The notes beneath the pieces are model-generated. The model worked only from the letters and a program-made list of their open reading frames with translations, did not search any database and was not told the DNA's origin. Below are positions 10,515-32,300 of a stretch of DNA of 64,000 bases, in pieces (within the stretch, counting starts at the first letter, position 1; every line of letters starts with the position of its first letter). The stretch is from Agapetus fuscipes (lineage: Eukaryota > Arthropoda > Insecta > Trichoptera > Glossosomatidae). The stretch is from assembly GCA_951799405.1 (NCBI GenBank), contig OX637363.1, positions 2,790,001-2,854,000 on the forward strand, read 5' to 3'. A program made the position numbers and the translations under genes.

Positions 10515-11336
10515 ATCTGTTTATGAAGGTCGTAGATCAATGTTGCATGCTTTGTTTGAAATTTGAGTCAAAGTTTGATATGAAACCCAAAGGCATGTCT
10601 CATGTGAGTTCACTTCACTATCTTCAGTAAAAATCTAGTCATTTTTGTTCATTGTGTTTAAATTCACACCATTCCAAATTTGGTCAATTACCAAAGAATT
10701 ATTCTAGTCGCATTTTGATCTCAACCTATACATGTGTACATTATTTTCAATGTATTTAAAAATATATAAGATTTATACTTAATTGAAAAAATAAATATAC
10801 AATGAAAACACCTTCAATTTTTTTTTCCAATTTTTTGTATTAAAAAATAGACTTACAAAATACCAGAATATCATCATGTGCAACATTTTTACAGAGAACA
10901 GAGCGGGAAACCAAAGAGCTGTAGACATTGCTCGTTACTGGGCCAATACGGTGTGAAGCTGACACGAAGAAGAAGAAGACAGAGAACACACAATGCAATA
11001 GTTGTTTCAGCAATAATTTCTATAGAGCTGATGCAAGTATTGCCTGAGATGTCCACAACCTAAATGTAGAGTGCTAAATACTATTTTTTAAATCAAAATT
11101 TAAGTTGCCTGAACACAAAAATAAATTGTGAATACTGGAATTGGAAATGTAGATTTATCCATTGAGATTTTTTAGTACAACATAGTTTGATGAGATTATT
11201 TTCATCATTTTGAAAAAGTTGATTCTTAATTTTTCTTCGTAACATTGCGTTCAGCTTAATTGAAAATGTAAATAATAGGTTAGCCGCCTTAACCATAAAC
11301 AAAACAAGTAAATGCCATAGCTTTTTTTGAAGAAGC

Positions 11337-11601
11337 ATATCGCTGCCCTAGTTCAATACTCAGACATCTTACACAAAGCTAGTTTCGAGAAAATCGAAAA
11401 AGAAGGTTTGTAATCGCTATGATAATTACAGTTAACTTTGTTTTAAAGTCACTTAACGCAACTAAGCTACACATTGTTGCGTTAAGTGACTTTAAAACAA
11501 AGTTAACTGTAATTATCATAGCGATTACAAACCTTCTTTTTCGATTTTCTCGAAACTAGCTTTGTGTAAGATGTCTGAGTATTGAACTAGGGCAGCGATA
11601 T
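11337..11601. repeat. Perfect long palindrome (126-bp arms, 13-nt loop)
   Basis: 11337-11462 and 11476-11601 are reverse complements with no mismatch that I can find. The loop TAAGCTACACATT and adjoining arm bases resemble the tail of SINE S2. The outer arm end is ATATCGCTGCCCTAG. No coding potential. It lies between the zinc-finger and PCNA genes. Confidence 0.85.
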
Positions 11602-11970
11602 TTATATCATTTAGAGTGTAACCCAAGATGCACAAAATTTTAAATTTTTGCGACATTGCGCTGCCTTAGTTCTTGTTCGCCGTATATGCCATTGAGAAAA
11701 TTTTACATGAGCAATGTTTGCATGTGTACTGGACTAATGTGTCTTATGACAACAAGAAATTTATTTAAAAAATATTTAAAAGAACTCTCACATTATCGAG
11801 TTTTACGTTTATTCTTTGCTCAGATTGTGTAGAATTTGATTGTTAAGACAACTGCATGAAAAAGTCATATTTGACAAGATTGGCGTATACGGTAAACAAG
11901 AACTGGGGGAGCGATTGAAATATAAACCATGCTATGCTGCACTAAACCTGGATTATCAATTATTATTATT

Positions 11971-12035
11971 TAGAGGGCTCTTGAGGTGTGATACACACAA
12001 AAACAGCGCTCACCAAATAAATCAGCCTAATTTAA
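11971..12035 (+). mobile_element. SINE S1 tail A fragment
   Basis: AGAGGGCTCTTGAGGTGTG to CACCAAATAAATCAGCC: only the 3' end of an S1 copy, about 130 bp downstream of the PCNA stop on the opposite strand. Confidence 0.6.
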
Positions 12036-12163
12036 TTTTTTTTTTACATTGGTTAGGACCATGGACTGAGACTGCACAAGACAGTCCCGGAGATTGGTGG
12101 TGACACCATGAGGTGATAGTGACACCAAGAGAGTACATCTTTACAATTATTATCATCATTTAA

Positions 12164-23841
<11,678 letters not shown>

Positions 23842-24114
23842 CTACATAAAAAGGAAACAACCATTAGGAAATTTGAAAAGAGAACAATGGCCGTACCCGG
23901 AGATTTCCCTCCAACTTTCAAAGTCGCATATTTGTAAAAGTACACAAGGTTTAAAGTGGAAAATCATATATACGTATTAATTAAGTATTTACCTGTTTGT
24001 TTGTGAAATTAATTTACGATAAGATAATGGAATTATTGGGTGTTTGTTGTTTTAAAACGGCTGGGCCCGCCAACGCGCTTAGCACTCAATAGAGATTTTG
24101 ACGTTTCTAAGGAA

Positions 24115-24126
24115 TTTGGCGCCAAT
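24115..24126. promoter_or_regulatory. E2F-type site upstream of PCNA
   Basis: TTTGGCGCCAAT, a near-palindromic E2F consensus, lies 277 bp upstream of the PCNA ATG. PCNA is a classical E2F target at the G1/S transition in insects and vertebrates. The TSS itself is not determined. Confidence 0.55.
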
Positions 24127-24311
24127 TTCAATAATGCCTACCTATAGACAATAATGTGGTGTAGCTGTAGGAATAAAAAATATTCTCTTGCAATTTATAT
24201 TTAAAAAAATTCTACCTACCCATTTTCTTTTCATAAAATTATTAAAATTATATTCGTCAGTTTCTCATAAAATTAAAATACAATAATAAAACGTACAATA
24301 ATAAAACCACC

Positions 24312-24525
24312 GATACCGTAAAAAAATGGCCAATGTCACCCCTGTTTCAGGGAAGGTCGGCAAGAGTTGCAGGACTTCTGTTCATTTGAGATTGGGTTTT
24401 TTATATTGTAGGTTCACATGCGGCATGTGTGAGCGCGAAATTATGTGTGTCTGCTCGTGGGAATGCATTTAATATGAATCTCAAATGATACATATCTTTG
24501 CAACTTAGATTTAGATTAGATTAAA
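24312..24525 (+). mobile_element. LINE 3' UTR copy (family LU)
   Basis: Plus-orientation LU, lacking the first ~35 bp, ending CTTTGCAACTTAGATTTAG. It marks the distal side of the PCNA upstream region. Confidence 0.7.
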
Positions 24526-24757
24526 AATGAAATATATTTGCACTTAAATGGTAAATGAGTTAAATCGTTACTGTAAAATAAATATATAATTTTTATTAAA
24601 AGCCTTTATTAGCATCCACTTTTAAATCTAAGTACATTACATAATATTAAGAATACAAATACAAAAATTCAGTCTTATTCTAAATTGAACATACATAGAT
24701 GAAAAACTTTCAATATAAATATTTTCTTAGCCTGTCTAATGTACCTACACATCTCTT

Positions 24758-25068
24758 TTTTTTAAGAAAATCCTGTGCGCGAGACTCCCTAGATTTTAGA
24801 GACTCTATGACACTTGTTGTAGTGCCGCAGAGGTGTTTACAAGCTTGGTCGTCGCTACAAAGCGCCAATACTCAAGCAAGACCCCGTTGCTGTAAGGCTG
24901 GATGGACCTTTAGTGACCGGTCTTTGGTAAAGGTTGCATGAATTTTTCAACCCAGCGAAGAGCATATTTGAAAATATAAATGGTATTTTTTTTGTTCTCC
25001 GCTGGGATACGAACCCACGACCTTCCATTTACGAGTCAGAAGTGTGAACCACTAGACTACGGACCGAT
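24758..25068 (-). mobile_element. SINE S1, tail B
   Basis: Poly-T and AAGAAAATCCTGTGCGCGAG at the left (tail B in reverse); tRNA-like head at the right with GGATACGAACCCACGAC as reversed B box region and CTAGACTACGGACCGATC as reversed A box region. Confidence 0.8.
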
Positions 25069-25310
25069 CAAATGTGCTGTGATCTACACCAGTTTTGCTA
25101 CCAACATTGTTTAGGTACAATGACTTTCTGTGTGACCAGACTCCTCATCTTGATTTGGTTCATTCTTCTCTGGTGTTGGACTGTGTTGCAGGTGCTGGCT
25201 TCAATGCACGTTACTGGACGACGCTGACTGAAAATAAAATGATGCTTTAAAAATGAAGAATTTGTCATCACAAAAATCTTAAAAGGTATAATCTTTTGAC
25301 TGCTGGAGCA

Positions 25311-25487
25311 GGGCAGGAAGTCTCATCACCACAGTAATTGTTACCTACCGAATATTGGTAATATTTGTATGAAGACCTCTCAATCCAAGATGGCCGCAAG
25401 TGAACAGCTGATTAGTCTTCATACAAATATTACCGATATTTGGTAGGTAAGAATTACCTTGGGGATGAGACTTCCAGCCCTGGTTTT
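25311..25487. mobile_element. Palindromic MITE family F1
   Basis: Inverted arms (GGAAGTCTCATCACCACAG left; GGATGAGACTTCC right) around CAATCCAAGATGGCCGCAAG. From 25490 to 26100 I see nothing recognisable. Confidence 0.7.
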
Positions 25488-26104
25488 AAATGTGACACAA
25501 AAAAATTAAATTCATGATTCCATATACTATGCTCAAGAGTTCCTGATTTACGCACATTAGATTTTGACTTTAAATAATTGACTCGGCACAATGAAAATAT
25601 CCCTAGTGTGACATCATTCATGGTAAATAAAAAAATGGATTCCCCATAATCAGGGGATTTTTCTAGTCAACAGCATTGTAAAAAGTGTGCAGTTGACAGT
25701 TATGCTAAATGCAGGATGGAGCGCTTTAATGTTTTTTCAAGCTATCTATTTAATTTTGTATTGGAGATATAGCCCTCTGTAATGCCTTTAGCCCCGTTGA
25801 CATTACACTTTTTCAGCACATTTGAAATGTGCTGCGTTCATTGACAATAGAGTCAACACAAATATTACAGAGAAAAAGGTTATGACGGAAGACAGCCGCA
25901 AACTAACAAAGTTGCTAGTGATGCAAGTGCAACTAAGCTACATTTATAATGTAAGTATTTACCACGATAATCAAGAACATGAACATAAAAGGCATTTAAT
26001 AGAAGCTTAATTATGTTACAAACTTATGAGCCCGATTGCGTGGCTTCCTTATGTGCATGTGTCCACCTGTAGTAAAGTCTACTGTGAGTTTGAATGTATG
26101 CTTG

Positions 26105-26350
26105 TGCCCAGGCACATAGTTGGTATGCGTAACTAGAATAATATGGAACAATATAGAAGTGTGTGGTTCACTATAGAAGGGTCCGGAATTTGTGAGAGGC
26201 GTCCATTTTTGCTATATATTTGGACTGCAATTGTGTGAGAGACCAGAGTCGATTAAAACATTGAGTCGTGAAGGCGACGTAAACCGACATTGTGTAAAAT
26301 AAATTGCAGTTTGATTAAAAGAACCCAAATAAACCATAAAAATAACAATA
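26105..26350 (+). mobile_element. LTR-like fragment
   Basis: Shares TATATATTTGGACTGCA, TAAAACATTGAG and TGTAAAATAAATT / AAAAGAACCC with the solo LTR at 36092-36446, in the same order. It lies immediately beyond the DRC2 stop codon. Ends are not clear. Confidence 0.45.
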
Positions 26351-26364
26351 ATCATAATAAATTC

Positions 26365-29300
26365 CTACATTGGATGTGTCATATCACAAGGACCTCCAAT
26401 CAATGGAGCCACTCGGTACATCCTCATGCTGGCTGGTCTCCCAGTGATCTCCGTACTGGCTGCACCATTATCCCCGACTGCGGCTTCCATCAGGAGACTC
26501 TTCAGGCAGCCTTTAAGATACTTGTTTTCCTGCTTCAGGCTGTCTCGTTCTGCCTTCAGAGCTGTCGTGTGCACGAGAACTCTGTTCAGGTTAAACCAAA
26601 AGTTTTCCAACTTGTCGTAGACCTGAGCACTCTCCTGAAATTGTCAATACACAAGTTTTTTTGTTAATTCTAATCTAATCTAAGTTGCAAAGATATGTAA
26701 CATTGGGGATTCACATTACTATATGCATTCTCACAAGCAGACGGGTACAAGATCGCACTTGCATCAACCACCATTTCTTTCTATCCTTACATACTTCTTT
26801 CATTTCATCCAGAGTCATAACCTTCTTCATACAAGCTTTCCTTTTATTATGATAAACAACAATAATTCAACAGTTTGTGTTTCTTCCTTGTAGAAGACAC
26901 ACGTCTCCTGAAGACGTCAGATATGACTCCGACGAAACGTAGAGAAAATAGTTCTTCTCTTTACATCCGTTTTTTTCATTCCAAAAAATGTCTAACGACC
27001 GTAATCATAATTTAAAATCTTTAATCACTTAAAATATGTTTATTATCATGGTAAAAAGGAATAATGGTAAGAACTTTGTACAAATCATGTTTTATTCCTA
27101 GATAACAGCTGTTCTCACTTTCATCACATAAACCATGAATTTCTTATGTTTCTTCAATTCAGTTCAGCATGACTAGGTCAGAAAATTTAACATATAATCG
27201 GCACAGCGTTGTCTACGAAGTAGATAATAAAATAATGTATAGGTATGTTTCATGCCAGTTTTTTGTTGTTGTTTTAGCCGTTATTCATTATTGTAGGATG
27301 GTTTTGTAGTTTGAAGATTAGAGGCTTTCGAGATGTGGTCGTATAGAAGGCTTCTAGGAATTTCCTGGAGAGACCACACCACAAATGAGGAGGTTCTCCA
27401 AAGAATCCAAGGAGGAAGGCACCTGCTCAGGACTTTGTCCGAAAGGCGTGCAAGATGGATCGGCCATGTAATACGGCAAGAAGGTCTCTTGCATGCCATA
27501 ATGGAGGGGATGACCGAGGGAACCAACTCTAGGGGACGCCCACGCCAAGAGTACCTGGAGGACCTGCTGGTGGACGTGCGCTGCTCAACATATGCAGAGC
27601 TAAAAAGAGCCGCACAAGACAGGGAGGAATGGAGATCAAGAGTACAAGATATTGCTGCAAACCAATCCCAGGATTGAAACAGAAGAAGAAGAACAGAAGA
27701 AGGATGGTTTATTTGGTGAGCATTGTTTTTGCTTGGATCACACCTCAAGAGCCCTCTGTGAATTATTCGTCGACTCCTCGCTATAGACATCGCCAAGTAT
27801 ACAAGCAAGATCCAGTTGCTGTAAGGCTGAATATGTGACCAATCATTGGTAAATGCATGTGAATTTTTCAACCCAGCAAAGAGCATATATTGAAAATTGA
27901 ATGATCATTTTTTGTGCTCCTCCAAGAATCAAAACCACAAACTTTGGATTAAGAGACCTTAGTCCGTAGCTTTAACCACTAGAGCATAGATGAGTATAAC
28001 AGTTTTCCAGGTTTATATTCCTTGACTGATAGGTTGGTTTGAGGTTGACCACCCATACTGTACAAAATGGTTCACTTTGCCAATGTCACCCCAGTTTCAG
28101 GGAAGGTCGGCAAGAGTTGCAGGGCTTATGTTCATTTGAGATTGGGTTTTTTATATTGTAGGTCCACATGCGGCGTGTGTGAGCGCGAAAATATGTGTGT
28201 CTGCTTGTGGGAATGCATTTAATATGAATCTCAAATGATACATATCTTTGCAGCTTAGATTTAGATTTAGATTTAGATAGTCATCCTTTCAGTATTACCA
28301 TTATACCATTCTGTAATGTTTCTTGCTTGGAATAATCCAGCATTTTCCACGGCAACACTTTTTCTCCATCGGTTTCATACTTGCTGCAGTTTGCCTCCAT
28401 TTGTAAAATCTTCTGTCCCTTTCTCAGCACATTTTCCAATTTCTAAAATGAAAAGTATTACCTTTATAACAACATCTAGATAAAAAAAAATGAGAAACAA
28501 AAAAAAAAATCATGAGATTGTGTAGGTACTTTAATAGCATTGTAGCTTTCCACAGTGAGTGTTATCATCTGATGTTTGTCTTTGGCAGTTTCTTCTGTCA
28601 TGACTGTTCTTGCTTCAGAATATAATTTGCTGATGGCAACTTTTTTTGCCGTCGTTATTTTAGCCTTCAATTCCAATTCGTCGGCCAGGTTTTCCCATTC
28701 GTTTTGATAATGTGAAATGACATCCTGGAGAAAGTGTATACATTATAATACAAATTAAAACATGAAACACAAAATACAGGACAAAATACGGACCTCATTT
28801 TATACAAGAACTGATCCCTCTTGCTTGACTTATAGATTGGTATGAGGCTGACCACCCATACTGTAAAAAATAGTTCACTTTGCCAATGTCATCCCTGTTT
28901 CAGGGAAGGTCGACAAAAGTTGCAGGGTGTATGTTCATTTGCATTGCAGCATTTGGAAGCGCAAACTAAACGTGTCTGTTTGTGGGCATGCATTTGATAT
29001 GAGCTTTAAATGTTAATGTATCTTTGCAACTTAGATTATAGAGTGATAATTACACTGGTCGCCAAAAGTTGGTCCATGTGAATGTTGATTTCCCTCCTGT
29101 AGTTCTCGTCTTTCTCTCGCAGCAGTTGGTACTGCTGTATTTTGGGAGCGTGGTACGTCACATAGCTGCTGAACACACTGCGCAGCTCGTTCCACACAGC
29201 CTCTAGCTTCACCTGTTTGGGACCCGTCATGTCCTTTAGGTCTTGATTCAGCTGAAAACAAAAAGCCATTAAGGAAGAAACAACCAGTGAGAAAGATTAT

Positions 29301-32300
29301 TTATCCAAGTAGATGATGGATATATGTAAGGATTTTTTTAAAAGAAATTATGTGCGGGAGACTCCCTAGATTTCAGTGACTCTAGGGATCTATGACACTT
29401 TTTGTAGTGCCGCAGAGGTATTTCTTTATTTTGATTGTCGCTACAAAGCGTCAATACTCAAACAATACCCAGTTGCTGTAGGGCTGGATGAACCTTTTAG
29501 TGACCAGTCTTTGGTAAAGGTTTTATAAATTTTTCAACCCAGCGAAGAGGATATTTGAAAATGTCAAGGGTATATTTTTTCTCCGGAATTCGAACTACGG
29601 ACTACGGACAGGTCAATACCTGTTTCTAGCCAGGCGAAAAAGAGCGCAAAGTTACCATGATCATTTTATAGTTGGCCGCATGTGCATTGTGTCTGTCAGC
29701 CTCATCAGTATGCCTGGTGATGTTCTGCTCCTGCTGGTACATGATCAGCTGCAGGCTGTACTCCGCCTCCTTCTGACTGGACTCCAGGCTCTGGGACTCT
29801 TCCTCCCATTGCTCAATCAACGTGTACTTCTGCTCCTCAAAGTTGGTGTGGAATAACTTCAGCCTGTCGCCACCAATCTCTGAAATAAACCAACAATACT
29901 ATGAACAAGACTACAGCTTGTAAAGGAATTTCTGCTGATAGAGAGACACTGAAGTGGAATCTAATATAAGATGCAAATATATGTTACATTAAAGATTCAC
30001 ATTATATGCATTTTCACAAGCAGACACATATAAGTTCGCGCTTCAACATGCCGCATGTGAATCTACCACTTAAAAACCAAATCTCAAATGGATTTTTACA
30101 CCCTACAATTCTTGCCGACCTTCCCTGAAACAAGGGTGGCATTGGCAAAGTGAACCATTTTCTACAGCATGGGTAGTCAGCCGCATACCAACCTAAAGTC
30201 AAGAAACATACAGAACAAATTACATTTTTAAAATCAACAAATAATACCATGCATAATTATTCAAAACAAGTGCAAAATATAAAATTCTTATTATAAATTT
30301 AAATGAATTAGAAAAACCCTAGCCCTAGCCGCCAACATTACAGATCAATATGACAATAATACAAAAAAATTAATGTTTCACTGTAAGTGGAAATAGCAAA
30401 TTTGGGAAACAGGCGACTCAAGGATACTATTCTGGTAAAATAACAAATAAATAATAGGTGCCCATAGGTACCTAAAAACTTGGTGATCATTTCCATGTGG
30501 CACTGCATCATCCTGGAGTACTGATCTTCTGCCTCCTCCAGGGAAGTCATCAGGCGGGAAATGACAGCGTTCTTGGATTCCGTCATCCTCGCAAATGAAG
30601 TGATCATCATCTATGTAAAAACGTCTTAACACATTTCAATAACAGATCATAGGCAACTAAAAGCTGACACTTATTTTGACAAAACCTTTTCAGTAACACT
30701 CGTATTCACAATCTTACTTTGCTTAGACCTCAAAAGCACCTAGATCTTTTTGTGATGACTATATGTAGGTAATCACAAAGTAGCTGGATGTGGGACTGGG
30801 AAGAGGTGGGCTTCCAGCTTCCTTCTGAAGATCACCTCATTTTCTATAACACACAGTTAATCTGGCCGGGAGTCCCAATATAATGTTACGAACTCGAAGT
30901 ACCTATGTGCGCCTGTACAGGTGTCGAGAAATGAAGAAGTCTATGCGTAGACAAGAAAGAATATACAGATCTTCCCGTTCAGATCAGACTCAGGCAAGTT
31001 GGAGGTCAGCACAAAGGGAATATCACAGTATTGTGAGGATTAAACGGTCCCAATATTGGACACAGAAACTGGAATCAGAAAGAAAGAATCCTCAGTCACT
31101 GTGGAAATCGATTCGTGCTGTCTGTGGAGAGGGTCACATGAGCCCTGCTAGTATAGGGCCAGATGAGTTTATACAGCACCTCACAAATAAAATCAACTCT
31201 ATCAGGCAGGCAAGCACGTTAGTTCCTTTGATACCGCCTGCCAATAGGTGTGGTGAACATCGGTTGCTGAGTTTTTCATCGTTTTCTTGTGAAACTGTCG
31301 CTAAAACATTGATGTCTTGCTCAAATAAACAATGTCCTAATGACCCTGTTCCAACCTGGCTCCTGAAGAAATGTTGTAAGGATGTGGCTCCATTCTTGAT
31401 GGCACTTTCAAATAAATCAATGGTGGAGGAGTGCATATTCCCTGAACCCTTAAAGGAAGCGCTAATAACTCCAATCATAAAAAAGGCGTCTCTTCCAGAA
31501 GATTTGGTAGATAACTATAGGCCAGTGTCAGGCCTCCCAGTTTTATCGAAAGTCCTTGAAAAGTTGGCTGCTTCTCAAATAATGCAGTACATGGATCAGA
31601 CTGGGTGCTTGGCAAAATTTCAATCAGCGTATAGACGCCATCACTCAACGGAGACAATCTTGCTTCGCATAATATCAGACTTAATTGATGGAGTTGAGGG
31701 TGGACAGCTGGCTCTGGTGGCAGTGCTCGATATGAGCGCTGCTTTTGACACTGTAGATCACTCTTTGCTTGTACAAAAGCTCACTACCTCATATGGCATG
31801 TGCGATGATTTGTTGCAATGGTTGTCTTCGTATATACATGGTAGATATCAAACTGTGCAAGTGGAAGGAAAGAGGTCATCAAGAGTACCATTGGAGTGTG
31901 GCGTGCCTCAAGGGTCCGTCCTCGGCCCGCTCTTATTCACATTGTATACAGATGATTTAGAGCAGTTTGTCATCTCCAGAGGCTTGAAGTACTACTCGTA
32001 TGCAGACGATATCTTCATCTTTAAACTCTGTTCACCTGCAGGGGTTGGACAATGTAAGCTGGACACTATAAAGTGTATTGAAGATGTGGCTGCGTGGATG
32101 AACGGAAACCGTCTGAAGATGAACCCAGAGAAGACAGAGTTCATGTGGGTTGCATCCCCAAGAAGACAGCATCTTTTGGATATAGAGTCTTTTAATATTA
32201 TGGGTGAGACCATTAAACCCCAGGATTCTCTCAAATTCTTAGGTGTGCATCTGGATGGGGCACTTTCCATGGAAAAACAGGTATCGGGGATTGTGAGCTC

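Larger units (their letters stand above)
9763..10667 (+). repeat. Direct duplication of ~190 bp, second copy split by an insertion
   Basis: 9763-9950 (CACTCCAACCGTC... to the ATTTTCATTCATTG end) is repeated as 10141-10239 plus 10515-10667. The second copy is interrupted by 10240-10514. Between the two copies lies SINE S3. The intact first copy serves as the empty site for the insertion in the second. Confidence 0.65.
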
